From assembly GCA_964612675.1 (NCBI GenBank), contig CAZTDD010000081.1, forward strand, positions 1-31,397: 31,397 bases of DNA, read 5' to 3'. This document shows positions 8,502 to 16,142 of the stretch, piece after piece. Position 1 is the first letter of the stretch. Each line of letters opens with the position of its first letter. A program made the position numbers and the translations under genes. The notes beneath the pieces are model-generated. The model had not been told where the DNA came from. It saw only the letters and a program-made list of their open reading frames with translations, and did not search any database. Origin of the DNA: CAZTDD01 sp964612675 (GTDB taxonomy: Bacteria; Hinthialibacterota; Hinthialibacteria; Hinthialibacterales; JAKPRU01).

Positions 8502-8912
8502 ATGTGGAAACGATTCAATATATCGAATGACAGCCGCGAGGTGGATGGACAACCCGTACAGATCGTCCGAGTGGAAGGCTATCTCGATTCGAGCACATTT
8601 CCCCAGTTACAGGATCGTCTGTCGGAACTCATATCCGAGAAGAATTATCGTTTTGTAATCGACGTCGAGGAACTCAACTATATCTCCAGCGCGGGTCTGG
8701 GGGTGCTGATGGGAATGCTTCAAGAAGTTCGTGAGCATGAAGGCGATCTGAAAATGGCGAACATGTCTACGAAAATCCGCAATGTCTTCGATATGTTGGG
8801 ATTCTCGCGCTTGTTGCGGATTTATGACAGTGTCGACCAGGCCGTGGAGGCGTTCAAAGAAGAGTTGGAGGCCCCCAAAGCCACGGAGGAAGCTCCCGAA
8901 GACAGCTACTGA
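8502..8912 (+). CDS. anti-sigma-factor antagonist (STAS domain, SpoIIAA/RsbV-like)
   Basis: This 136-residue cytoplasmic protein is a single STAS domain (about 5-115) with an acidic tail. STAS antagonists bind an RsbW/SpoIIAB-type kinase and free its sigma factor or other target, until the kinase phosphorylates a serine. The signature YISSAGLGVLM (60-70) aligns with FMDSSGLGVIL of SpoIIAA. In that alignment the phosphorylated second serine (Ser58 of SpoIIAA) falls on Ala64, while Ser62 and Ser63 remain. The start has an excellent GGGAGG 7 bases upstream. The next gene downstream is a matching kinase, so this is a partner-switching pair. The kinase also seems to have its own promoter in the 154-base spacer. 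Confidence 0.92.
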   Translation: MWKRFNISNDSREVDGQPVQIVRVEGYLDSSTFPQLQDRLSELISEKNYRFVIDVEELNYISSAGLGVLMGMLQEVREHEGDLKMANMSTKIRNVFDMLGFSRLLRIYDSVDQAVEAFKEELEAPKATEEAPEDSY

Positions 8913-8965
8913 AATCGGCGCTTGCAGAAGATTTTTTCGGACAGAAGCCCTGGAAAACTGAATTT

Positions 8966-8994
8966 TTTACGCTGGCAATTCGTTATACTATAGT
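8966..8994 (+). promoter_or_regulatory. candidate promoter of the RsbW-like kinase gene, overlapping a palindrome
   Basis: TTTACG (8966-8971) and TATAGT (8989-8994) are 17 bases apart, about 72 bases before the kinase start. The -10 lies within a perfect 14-bp palindrome, tatactatagtata (8984-8997), which could be an operator. This would let the kinase be made independently of the STAS gene. Confidence 0.4.
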
Positions 8995-9066
8995 ATATAG
9001 ATAAGTCAGCACGACTCCGTTCCTTTCTTGCGGGGCTCACCGGGTGAAACGAAATGAGTGAAGACG

Positions 9067-9579
9067 ATGGCTGGCTACGCCGGATCTTCACAGCCACGAC
9101 CGAACGATTTGAGCGACTTGTCTTTGGATAAATCGTCAGAGACGATCCGCGTCGCTCTTCCTGTCTCTACACACTATCTAGTCCTGGTACGTCAGTTCAT
9201 CTCCAGCCTTGCCCAGCAGACCGGGTTCCCACCAAGCGACATCGCCAAGATCGAACTGGCGCTGGATGAGGCGTGCGCCAACTCGATTCGCGCAATTCGG
9301 GAGGTGGAGGGCGATAACCCGCAAACCACCCTGAAACTCGAGGTCCGGGCGGTGGAGGGATGCCTCTCGATCTCCGTCTACGACAACGGTCACGATTTTT
9401 CCCCGCAGTTCAACAGCGAGACACCCATGGATACTCTTGTCGGGAGTATGCGAACATCCGGCTACGGACTCCGGATCATCAAGACCTGCATGGACGAAGT
9501 GGACTACCAGCACGAAGCCGGAAAAGGCAACGTCCTCCATCTGGTAAAACGCGTCTCCACCCCGGGTACTGAGACGTAA
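9067..9579 (+). CDS. RsbW/SpoIIAB-like serine kinase (anti-sigma factor, GHKL ATPase)
   Basis: The 170-residue protein is a HATPase_c domain of the anti-sigma kinase type. The N-box is ELALDEACANSIRA, the G1 box is VYDNGHDFSP, and the G2/lid region is SGYGLRIIKTCMDEVDYQ. There is no histidine dimerisation domain. Such kinases bind a sigma factor or effector and phosphorylate a STAS antagonist, here most likely the product of the upstream gene. No sigma factor or PP2C phosphatase gene is nearby, so the rest of the switch must be elsewhere. The start is uncertain: ATG 9067 is chosen, GTG 9058 is also in frame, and neither has a strong ribosome-binding site. The N-terminal 25 residues are low-complexity and not part of the domain. 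Confidence 0.9.
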   Translation: MAGYAGSSQPRPNDLSDLSLDKSSETIRVALPVSTHYLVLVRQFISSLAQQTGFPPSDIAKIELALDEACANSIRAIREVEGDNPQTTLKLEVRAVEGCLSISVYDNGHDFSPQFNSETPMDTLVGSMRTSGYGLRIIKTCMDEVDYQHEAGKGNVLHLVKRVSTPGTET

Positions 9580-9609
9580 CCATTGTCTCTCCCGGTACGT
9601 TCGGGAATC

Positions 9610-10485
9610 CTATTCGTACATCAACCACGGCTCCGCGTGAGACGTCGCCAATTTCGTCAACACAAACGTTCCCTCGAAGGTCTGCGTCTGGTGTCCGGTC
9701 GCTTCAACCGTAAACGTCCAGGTTCCGGTAATTTTTGTGTCGTCCTCGTTTCCGTGTCCTTCGCCCGCCAATGCGATCGTCGTAGTCCCCACAAGTGGAA
9801 CTTCGACATCGGTCGAATACTTGAAACTGAACTCCTTCGTCTCGCTGTAGCTGAAAAATCCCGCCAACGGAATCGGCGGTGCAGCGGCGGGTGCGTACTC
9901 GCCGAGCATTGAACCGTCCGGATTGAGTGTCACCTGGCCGGTCCAGGAGTATCGATCGCTGCTGAGCGTGATCTGCCAGGTTCCCGCAATCGCCTCGCCC
10001 GGCGTTCCCGGATCGTATCCCTCGCGTATAAAGAAAATCGGAAACGAGCGCTCGCTTGTAAGGCTGTCGGCGCCGATGGTAAATGTCTCTTTCGACCCCC
10101 AGACTCCTGCGAGCATGTTGTTGTCCGTCGACCCGACTCCGGCGATTGCTACTTCCATGCGGATGTTTGCCGACTGCCCGTCCGAAGTTCCAGTGCCGAG
10201 CCCCATTCCCGCATAGACAAACGACCGGTCTTCGTTGTAAATGAACTTGCCTGTGTGGTTGGCTGTCCCGGCAACGTCAGTGTCGTCGATTGTGAATGTG
10301 GCCGTTTCTCCGAATGTCGCCGTGCCGATACGTTGGATGGTCACCGGGGTGAACTCGGAGTCCACTCCCTGCGCCTCGATGTTCCATTGGCCTTCGATCT
10401 GCTGAACCTGTGCGAGTGCCGGTCCCGTCAAACAGACCGCCATCAGCACAACCATACCCACTCTCATTACACTCTCTCTTGTCAC
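9610..10485 (-). CDS. secreted beta-rich protein of unknown function
   Basis: I do not recognise a family. From the chosen GTG start the protein has 291 residues and begins with a signal peptide ending near LTGPALAQ. The mature part is rich in Gly, Thr and Ser and alternates short strands. Several WGS/GTWxxT-type turns (AGVWGSKETFTI, AGTWQITLSS, TGTWTFTVEA) suggest a repeated beta-barrel or lipocalin-like fold. The gene follows the metallophosphoesterase gene closely on the same strand, so the two are probably co-transcribed and both exported. Start choice: GTG 10485 has AGGAG 8 bases upstream. ATG 10524 would overlap the upstream stop as ATGA but lacks a ribosome-binding site. ATG 10467 would give the tightest signal peptide. 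Confidence 0.7.
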   Translation of the reverse strand: MTRESVMRVGMVVLMAVCLTGPALAQVQQIEGQWNIEAQGVDSEFTPVTIQRIGTATFGETATFTIDDTDVAGTANHTGKFIYNEDRSFVYAGMGLGTGTSDGQSANIRMEVAIAGVGSTDNNMLAGVWGSKETFTIGADSLTSERSFPIFFIREGYDPGTPGEAIAGTWQITLSSDRYSWTGQVTLNPDGSMLGEYAPAAAPPIPLAGFFSYSETKEFSFKYSTDVEVPLVGTTTIALAGEGHGNEDDTKITGTWTFTVEATGHQTQTFEGTFVLTKLATSHAEPWLMYE

Positions 10486-10493
10486 CTGTTCTA

Positions 10494-10498
10494 CTCCT
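10494..10498 (-). promoter_or_regulatory. ribosome-binding site that decides the start of the secreted beta-rich protein
   Basis: AGGAG on the minus strand, 8 bases before GTG 10485. It lies just inside the end region of the preceding gene's operon spacer, consistent with translational coupling. Confidence 0.5.
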
Positions 10499-10520
10499 CT
10501 CTGAAAGAAGATAATGTTTC

Positions 10521-11672
10521 TCATCGGTTTTGTTCAAACATCCCCGTCGCCGACGTGGTCTTATTCCCGTCGGGGCTTTTCTCAATCACAAGCCTTCCCA
10601 CCAGCTTTGGCCCGTTCTTCAACGCCTCTTCGGAGATAGCGACTTTCTCGCGCGGACGGTTCTTCTCGCCGCGATGCGGATGATCCCCGAGATACCCGCC
10701 GCTGTATACAACGTTGAATTTGAATAATTCGAGAATCAGTTTATCGGGGAACACGCTCCCGCGCAGGTAATTCACATCCTCCTGCGTGCCCCACAGCGCG
10801 CCGTGAACGATCTGCCAGATGCCGTCCCGGTGTATCGTCGTGATCCGGTGATGCTCGCCGCACAGATACACATCCACACCATACTCGACCATCGTCTTCC
10901 AAAACTCACTGTCGGTGCCGCCTTCGAGCATGTTCGCACTCGAGTTCTTGCTTCGAACAGGGCCGACAACCGGCACATGTCCTTGTACAATGATAAAATC
11001 CTTGTCCTGACAGGATTCCAGCGTTTTCTTCAGCCACGCCAGTTGTTTCCCCGAGACGGTCATCGACATCCGGTCGCCCGCGTCTTCGAATGTGTCGACC
11101 GAAATCACCGCGAGATTCTCTTCCGTTATCGAATAGGCGAGTTCTTTTTTATGCTCGGGACCATTCATCGGCATATCGAAAATCGCGGTGAACTGTCCGG
11201 CGAACACCGGAGCCAGATGCATTTTCGTTAATCCCTGATCGTCGCCATACTCATGGTCGCCCGGTGCGATGTAGAGCGTGATGTTTTTATCGTCGAAACG
11301 TTTTTTGAATCCGCCCCAATATTGATTGGTTTTCCGTCGCACTTCGTCTCGATCGGTCCACCAGCGGGCGTCCATGATATCCCCTGCATTGAGCGAGAAC
11401 GCAGGACCTTCTTTCTTCATACCTCCCAGGAACCAATCCATCGCCTCCTCCCAACCGGGTTGAGGATAGTCGATGTTCCAATTAAACAGGTCGGGATAAC
11501 TCGTGAAATAGAAACTCGCGTTTTTGTCCGACGTGGGAAACTCAAACATCTCTCCTTTCGTCTGCGACTGGCCGAAACACGGCATGCAAACAAAAGCAAT
11601 CAACCCCGCGATAAGCGTCACCAATCCGAAACGAATTTTCTCTTCTCTGTTGGTACCGAAAAGACGGTGCAT
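10521..11672 (-). CDS. secreted calcineurin-like metallophosphoesterase
   Basis: The 383-residue protein has an N-terminal hydrophobic export segment (about 14-35, ending MPCFGQ). It carries metallophosphoesterase motifs in order: NAGDIMD (Gly97-Asp98), PGDHEY (Gly138-Asp139-His140-Glu141), VQGHVPV (His232) and CGEHHR (His274, His275). The first DxH motif of the family is not evident: the matching position reads YFTSYPDLFNW, so one metal site may be altered. Members hydrolyse phosphomono- or diesters; the substrate here is unknown and export suggests periplasmic or extracellular work such as phosphate scavenging. The start is supported by AAGGAG about 10 bases upstream. Its stop is immediately followed by the gene for a secreted beta-rich protein, likely an operon partner. 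Confidence 0.85.
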   Translation of the reverse strand: MHRLFGTNREEKIRFGLVTLIAGLIAFVCMPCFGQSQTKGEMFEFPTSDKNASFYFTSYPDLFNWNIDYPQPGWEEAMDWFLGGMKKEGPAFSLNAGDIMDARWWTDRDEVRRKTNQYWGGFKKRFDDKNITLYIAPGDHEYGDDQGLTKMHLAPVFAGQFTAIFDMPMNGPEHKKELAYSITEENLAVISVDTFEDAGDRMSMTVSGKQLAWLKKTLESCQDKDFIIVQGHVPVVGPVRSKNSSANMLEGGTDSEFWKTMVEYGVDVYLCGEHHRITTIHRDGIWQIVHGALWGTQEDVNYLRGSVFPDKLILELFKFNVVYSGGYLGDHPHRGEKNRPREKVAISEEALKNGPKLVGRLVIEKSPDGNKTTSATGMFEQNR

Positions 11673-11837
11673 AGTTTGTATCTCCTTTTGTGTCTCGACA
11701 ATTCTTCAATGATTCGCAGATTCCATCCGTTCATCGATAGCGAATGACTGATCTGACATCGGAGGTCTGCGTTGTACTTCAATCGTTGAACAAATCGTGG
11801 GATGAATCAAGGTGAATTTCCAGTCCGGCGGGCGACT

Positions 11838-12347
11838 CTAGGCAACCGGTTCCGGTCCGGTAGCTTCTTTCGTCTCGGTTTCCGCCGCTTTGATTTCTTT
11901 GCACCATTCGTCCATCACATCCGCCGGGCGTTCGTTGTTACGGACGACATCGAGCACCCACTCGCGTGCGGCGGCGAAAATCCGCAAGCTGCTCACGATC
12001 GCGGTTTCGATGTCGGTTTCCGTGTTCTCGCCACAGACTGTTTTTGTCTTGAAGAAATACATCCCCAGGTCGCGGTTGAAGGTGAACTTCCCTTGTTGTA
12101 CTTCTTTGTTGGCTCTTTTGAACAGGCTGGAGAGTGCGCGATGTTTTGCCTGCGGGAGGCCGGTTTCATCGCCCACATAGGTAAGGACTAGTTCTCTCTT
12201 GTCGTCGTCCACCTCCACTCGGCAGGTATATCCGTCCCCGCCGATCCAAAAACGAACCGAGACATGCCCGTCCATTTTGTTGAATATCGGAGGCTGATCG
12301 CTAATCGTTTCGAAATATTTCCGCACCGCGTTATAGATTTTCGGCAT
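11838..12347 (-). CDS. YbjN-like domain protein
   Basis: From the ATG at 12347 the protein has 169 residues with no signal peptide or membrane segment. The pattern MPKIYNAVRKYFE, MDGHVSVRFWIGGDGYTCRVEVDDDKRELVLTY and a C-terminal helical half resembles YbjN / type III chaperone-like proteins. These are small cytoplasmic proteins whose biochemical role is poorly defined. The open frame extends 68 codons upstream to 12551, but that part lacks family resemblance and crosses a hairpin, so it is excluded. GGAG lies only 3 bases and AGAGG 9 bases before ATG 12347. The acidic Thr/Glu-rich tail (about 150-169) is probably disordered. The gene sits alone between the metallophosphoesterase gene and a repeat-rich spacer. 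Confidence 0.65.
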   Translation of the reverse strand: MPKIYNAVRKYFETISDQPPIFNKMDGHVSVRFWIGGDGYTCRVEVDDDKRELVLTYVGDETGLPQAKHRALSSLFKRANKEVQQGKFTFNRDLGMYFFKTKTVCGENTETDIETAIVSSLRIFAAAREWVLDVVRNNERPADVMDEWCKEIKAAETETKEATGPEPVA

Positions 12348-12476
12348 GATCTCCGACCTCTCTCCACGTCTCACGATCGCTCTTGCGGAAAATCCATCAG
12401 TATCCGCCCAGTAGAGGCTCCTCACTTCAATTCTAATCGCCTCTCCCTCACTTGCCCAGGCTATCGAAGTCAGTTT

Positions 12477-12496
12477 CCAGGGGCGGGTGCCCCTGG
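12477..12496. repeat. 8-bp hairpin, part of a longer imperfect stem
   Basis: ccaggggc (12477-12484) pairs with gcccctgg (12489-12496) over the loop gggt. The stem continues outward as gttt/gaaac with a two-base bulge. Confidence 0.55.
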
Positions 12497-12582
12497 CTGA
12501 AACGCATGCCCCCCTCGGGGTCAACGTTGGGGAGGCAGCCTCCGGCGTCACTTTCTTCTCACACGGGTCTTCTCTTTGTTTG

Positions 12583-12599
12583 TCACCCCAACGGGGTGA
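12583..12599. repeat. 7-bp hairpin
   Basis: tcacccc (12583-12589) pairs with ggggtga (12593-12599) over the loop aac. It belongs to the cluster of palindromes in this spacer. Confidence 0.5.
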
Positions 12600-12722
12600 A
12601 GTGGTATAGCTGGTCTACAATGGGTGCCATGCCAGAAGCGAGAGGCTGAAAGACGATATCTTCTCTTGTTCGAATTCACCTTATCCAAAAACCACGACCC
12701 TTCCATTTCTCGTCGCCCCCTC

Positions 12723-12841
12723 GAGCGCGGGCATGGACGGGTCTCTCGGATTCCACCTGGGTGCCTCTCCACAATTCTGCGTCAGTTGTTGCTCTTGTGC
12801 CCACGTTTGATCGGACAGTCAGGCGTCCCATGCCCGTGCTC
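12723..12841. repeat. 14-bp inverted repeat enclosing about 90 bases
   Basis: gagcgcgggcatgg (12723-12736) is the inverse of ccatgcccgtgctc (12828-12841) with one mismatch. The enclosed sequence has no gene. It may be a small non-autonomous element or a decayed one. Confidence 0.4.
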
Positions 12842-13089
12842 AAGGCGGTGTAGCGGCCTCCGAACTCGCACAAAACAGACAATCTGGAATTCCTCCCGTC
12901 CGGCGATGCGAAGACATCCTTTCGCGCCGGGCATGCCACCCTTTATCGAAAGTCCCCAAGGGAACACCCCTGGAGATAAATGAATGGGAATCGACACAAG
13001 TCCTGAAGGGACGAAGTAATTGTTCTTTGAAATCCATCCTCAGTATCCTTTTATCCTGGCTATCCAGATTCAGACAATGTATTTCTTTT

Positions 13090-14091
13090 TCACCCTTTCT
13101 CCATCACGCTCAACCTATCAATCACCCCCTCCCTCTCCTCCTCCGCCAAAAACGACGCGTTGATCGCATTTCGCTGCAACTGGATCAGCGTTTCGAACTC
13201 TACACCAAACGTTTTCGCGAAAATCGCCAACTCCTCGGAAAGCGTCGTACCAAAAAACGACGGATCATCCGTCCCCAGCGTAACCGGAATTCCGGCACGA
13301 AGATAATCATACGCCGGATGTTTCTCATAACTCGGAACCACACCGAGCCGCACGTTGCTTGTCAAACACATATTCAGCGGAATCTGCGTGTTCGCCAGAT
13401 ACTCGACAAGCGTTGGATCTTCATACGTCCGTGTCCCGTGGTCGATCCGCTCGGCGCCTAGCCGCTCGATCGCACCCCAAATCGACGGAGCCCCCGACCC
13501 TTCGCCCGCATGAACCGTCCGATGCAATCCCAACGCTCGGGCCGCCGCAAACGGTTTTACCGACAACTCCGGCGGATACCCCTCGCTGCCGCCGAGCCCG
13601 ATCGCGACAACAAGCGGGGACGGCCGCTCATGGATCCAATCCACCAACTCGAGCCCCCGATCCGGTCCCAGGTCACGCACCATGTCCATCACAAACCGCA
13701 CATCCAGCTTCTCTCGGTAAGGCGACCGCTCGACTGCAGTCTCCAGCGTCTCGACCAGGGCAGGGTAGGGGATTCCCATTCGAACAAACTTTCGCGGGGC
13801 CAGCGTAATCTCCGCGTAAATCACGTTGTCCCAAGCAAGCCGCTCCAGCACGTCGTCCACAACCAACGCGAGATCTTCCGTCGTCGAAACAAAGCGCGAG
13901 ATATAGAGGAACTGCCGGAAGAACTCCGTGGGAGAAGCGAACTGAAACATTCGTCGCGCCTCCGCGATGCTGCCGATTTCACCCTCCCGCCCATTCCGCC
14001 GCGCCAATTCCAAAAGGCACTCCGGCGAAAACGCGCCCTCCAGATGAACATGAAGATCCACTTTCGGAAGTTCCTGAATGACATCGAGCAC
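13090..14091 (-). CDS. add: adenosine deaminase family protein
   Basis: The 333-residue cytoplasmic enzyme carries the zinc and catalytic residues of the adenosine/AMP deaminase family. These are VDLHVHLEGA (His14, His16), TVHAGEGSG (His194, Glu197), RIDHGTR (His218) and TLGTDDPSFFG (Asp275, Asp276). The length fits the family's 330-350. The family converts adenosine, or in some members adenine or other aminated nucleobases, to the deaminated product in purine salvage. The substrate is inferred from the best-known member and could differ. The start codon is GTG at 14091, preceded by AAGGTGG at about 8 bases; there is no upstream in-frame ATG alternative of note. It is divergent from the CheY-like gene. 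Confidence 0.9.
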   Translation of the reverse strand: MLDVIQELPKVDLHVHLEGAFSPECLLELARRNGREGEIGSIAEARRMFQFASPTEFFRQFLYISRFVSTTEDLALVVDDVLERLAWDNVIYAEITLAPRKFVRMGIPYPALVETLETAVERSPYREKLDVRFVMDMVRDLGPDRGLELVDWIHERPSPLVVAIGLGGSEGYPPELSVKPFAAARALGLHRTVHAGEGSGAPSIWGAIERLGAERIDHGTRTYEDPTLVEYLANTQIPLNMCLTSNVRLGVVPSYEKHPAYDYLRAGIPVTLGTDDPSFFGTTLSEELAIFAKTFGVEFETLIQLQRNAINASFLAEEEREGVIDRLSVMEKG

Positions 14092-14159
14092 GTTTCAAAC
14101 CACCTTTGTGTTGTCTCTCAGCCGCAATATAGCGGACCACACTCCCGTTTGCGGTCTTG

Positions 14160-14189
14160 TTGACTAAACCTAACCGGAAGATCTATAAT
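14160..14189 (+). promoter_or_regulatory. strong sigma70-type promoter of the CheY-like gene
   Basis: TTGACT (14160-14165) and a perfect TATAAT (14184-14189) are 18 bases apart, about 54 bases before the CheY start. This is the best promoter match in the window. Confidence 0.75.
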
Positions 14190-14243
14190 CATAACTGCTT
14201 TCGGGTATTCGAGGGTAAATGATCATACAGGAGGCCGTACACG

Positions 14244-14606
14244 ATGGCAAAAAGGGCCCTAATTGTCGATGACGCCGCATTCATGCGCATGATGCTTCGG
14301 GAGATACTGACCAAAAGTGGCTATGAAGTGGCCGGCGAGGCCGTCAATGGCAAAGAAGCGGTGGAGAAATACAAGTCGGACAAACCCGATTTTGTCACCC
14401 TCGACATCACGATGCCCGAAATGGATGGCATCGAGGCCCTGAAAGAAATTGTCAAAACCGACCCGAACGCAATTATCATCATGTGCAGCGCTATCGGCCA
14501 ACAGGCCAACGTACTCGAAGCGATCAAATCCGGTGCAAAAGATTTCATCGTCAAACCCTTCCAGCCGGAAAGGGTATTGGAGTCAGTAAAAAAGACCGTA
14601 GGATAA
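14244..14606 (+). CDS. cheY: CheY-like single-domain response regulator
   Basis: The 120-residue protein is one receiver domain with all key residues. The acidic pair is Asp9/Asp10, the phosphoacceptor is Asp54 (VTLDITMPEMDG), the switch Ser is Ser82 (IIIMCSAIGQ), and Lys104 lies in FIVKPF. It closely matches the CheY type of Firmicutes and Thermotoga that signals to the flagellar motor. No flagellar or chemotaxis genes are nearby, so it might serve another kinase, and the gene symbol is provisional. AGGAGG lies about 9 bases upstream of the ATG and a near-consensus promoter drives the gene, suggesting strong constitutive expression. Its neighbours are unrelated (adenosine deaminase divergent, acetyltransferase downstream). 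Confidence 0.92.
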   Translation: MAKRALIVDDAAFMRMMLREILTKSGYEVAGEAVNGKEAVEKYKSDKPDFVTLDITMPEMDGIEALKEIVKTDPNAIIIMCSAIGQQANVLEAIKSGAKDFIVKPFQPERVLESVKKTVG

Positions 14607-14860
14607 ACCACTCTGCACGTCCGATCTCCCCAATCGCGATAGCCTATGTGAAATCCATCGTCGTGTTTTGCAGCCGACTTTCGGCACGTATTTCATGACG
14701 ACCCTATTCCCACTCCACTTCCGCAATCCGCTCTGTTCCGGTAAAGACAACCCTGTAGGGGTAGCGAGAATGCAGACTGTGGATGATCGACTATCCCGCG
14801 TCGAGCGTACCCCACGAAAGACTTGGTTCCCATGGCATAGGGGGAGATCGGCAGGATACA

Positions 14861-15889
14861 ATGCAACTCCAAAAAGCCACCCAATCGGACCTTCCGCGCA
14901 TCGAACAGCTCGTTCGAGCGCGACTCGCAGAAAAGCGTTCCGAAACCTGGGGCTACTATGCCCACCCGGGACTTGACGATTTCCACTGGTCGCGCCTGAA
15001 GACCCTATGCTCCAAACCGTCCTCGCCCATATGGCTCTGCTGCGAAGGGGACGACCCCGTTCTTCTTTTCGCTCTTCAGCAGAACGATTTTCACAGTCGG
15101 GTGTTCAGGAATGCAGTCGGCCGCGTCAGCCCCTTCTATCTGTTACAGCCTTCGCTGGACACCGCGATGCCGGCCCTCGACGAGCTCCGACGGAAAGCCG
15201 AATCGCTGAAGATCGATCTTCTTTCGCTGCGGATATCGACCGTCGATCATGTCGAAAATTTCGCGCTTTCTACGGCGAGGTGGTCGCATGTCGGGTGTTC
15301 TGTGAAATTGGGGTTAAATCGCGAGAAGTGGACGAAGTACTGTATTGACAAGGGTATTCCGACTAGCTATAGTAACGCATTGTCGGCTGCGAATGAGTCC
15401 TGCATTTTGCGTGAGGCCCAAAACTCGGATACGGCGGTCTTGGGCAATTTGATACGTCGAACCCACCGACATAGCCATTTCTTCAACGATCCTTATTTCG
15501 AGCATTACGCCCGTGACGGGCTTTTTCCGGCCTGGATAGAGAATTCCGTCCAGGGTGGCATGGATCTCGTTCTTGTCGCAGAAGAGCGGGGGACCCCCGT
15601 CGGCTTCGCTTCCTGTCTTTTGAGCCGGGGGCTTACTCCGTTCATCGATCACGACGTCGGGGTGCTGGATTTTGTGGCTGTCGACCCCTCCGTGCAGGGG
15701 CGCGGCATCGGCTCCCGCTTACTCCATGCCGCCTTTGCCTGGCTTTTCGAGCGGGTGCCCTTCCTTGAACTACGTACAATGATCGACAATGTAGGCGCGT
15801 TGAGCCTTTATACGAAACTTGGTCTCGCCGTCCTTTCCGGCGACCATCATTATCATTACTGGGTCAACGAAAGAACAGCGCCGACCTAG
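14861..15889 (+). CDS. two-part GNAT-family N-acetyltransferase
   Basis: From ATG 14861 the protein has 342 residues, about twice a single GNAT domain. The C-terminal half (about 195-335) is a clear GNAT fold with the acetyl-CoA loop VDPSVQGRGIGSRLL and the end DNVGALSLYTKLGL. Its start, HSHFFNDPYFEHYARD, recalls WecD-type sugar-nucleotide N-acetyltransferases. The N-terminal half begins like a GNAT (LQKATQSDLPRIEQLV) but lacks a recognisable acetyl-CoA loop, so it is probably a degenerate second domain. The acceptor substrate is unknown. ATG 14861 is preferred over the in-frame ATG at 14783 because domain similarity begins there and AGGA precedes it closely. It follows the CheY gene on the same strand after about 250 bases. 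Confidence 0.8.
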   Translation: MQLQKATQSDLPRIEQLVRARLAEKRSETWGYYAHPGLDDFHWSRLKTLCSKPSSPIWLCCEGDDPVLLFALQQNDFHSRVFRNAVGRVSPFYLLQPSLDTAMPALDELRRKAESLKIDLLSLRISTVDHVENFALSTARWSHVGCSVKLGLNREKWTKYCIDKGIPTSYSNALSAANESCILREAQNSDTAVLGNLIRRTHRHSHFFNDPYFEHYARDGLFPAWIENSVQGGMDLVLVAEERGTPVGFASCLLSRGLTPFIDHDVGVLDFVAVDPSVQGRGIGSRLLHAAFAWLFERVPFLELRTMIDNVGALSLYTKLGLAVLSGDHHYHYWVNERTAPT

Positions 15890-15920
15890 TGTAGTGTCGC
15901 ACATACGTCGCGAGTGCGCT

Positions 15921-15945
15921 GGTCCAGGCATTCACCTCCTGGACC
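15921..15945. terminator. hairpin downstream of the acetyltransferase gene, possible terminator
   Basis: ggtccagg (15921-15928) pairs with cctggacc (15938-15945) over a 9-base loop, starting 31 bases after the acetyltransferase stop. There is no T-run, so Rho-independent termination is not certain. Confidence 0.35.
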
Positions 15946-15985
15946 GCCAGTGAGATTTGAGGAATAATGGGCGTTCAGAGTGGTG

Positions 15986-16048
15986 GGTGGGTTAGCGAAA
16001 TGACTTGCCCCCGGTTTACGCGGTAGCCGTCAAGGCGCGTAACCCACC
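15986..16048. repeat. inverted-repeat element with ggtgggtta / taacccacc ends
   Basis: ggtgggtta (15986-15994) and taacccacc (16040-16048) are perfect inverse copies at the ends of a 63-base unit. Elements with these ends around a GC-rich middle recur in many bacterial genomes as short palindromic elements. It lies upstream of the HNH endonuclease gene. Confidence 0.55.
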
Positions 16049-16126
16049 AGAACCGCAAGCCCGACAACACGACGCGGCTCTTATTTACGCGCGGCTCACC
16101 AGCGCCCGATCGGTAGGATTCACGCT

Positions 16127-16134
16127 GGAGGAGG
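16127..16134 (+). promoter_or_regulatory. ribosome-binding site that decides the HNH gene start
   Basis: ggaggagg (16127-16134) lies 8 bases before GTG 16143. This makes GTG 16143 a much better start than the upstream in-frame ATG at 16005, whose leader crosses the repeat at 15986-16048. Confidence 0.7.
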
Positions 16135-16142
16135 TCAAATCC

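Larger units (their letters stand above)
12348..13089. other. 742-base gene-free, repeat-rich spacer
   Basis: No reading frame here resembles a protein. The stretch instead contains several short palindromes and inverted repeats (12477-12496, 12583-12599, 12723-12841) and motifs such as ctgaagggacgaag (13003-13016) that are typical of REP-like or decayed mobile sequence. It separates the YbjN-like gene from the 3' end of the adenosine deaminase gene. Confidence 0.55.

Noticed and set aside
9054..9131. 25-codon leader frame (ATG 9054) overlapping the RsbW-like kinase start
   Set aside because: It has no good ribosome-binding site and could be chance; conservation data would be needed.
12348..12551. 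N-terminal extension of the YbjN-like protein up to ATG 12551
   Set aside because: The extra 68 residues show no family similarity and the DNA includes a hairpin repeat; ATG 12347 fits the family start.
13359..14163. Long plus-strand reading frames opposite the adenosine deaminase gene
   Set aside because: They are antisense shadows: the minus strand has all catalytic motifs of adenosine deaminase in the right order and no family match is visible in the plus-strand frames.
14583..14861. Minus-strand frames between the CheY-like and acetyltransferase genes
   Set aside because: No start signals and no recognisable protein; treated as non-coding.
16005..16142. Longer HNH protein starting at ATG 16005
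   Set aside because: GTG 16143 has a near-perfect ribosome-binding site and begins at the family start; the longer leader crosses a repeat element.
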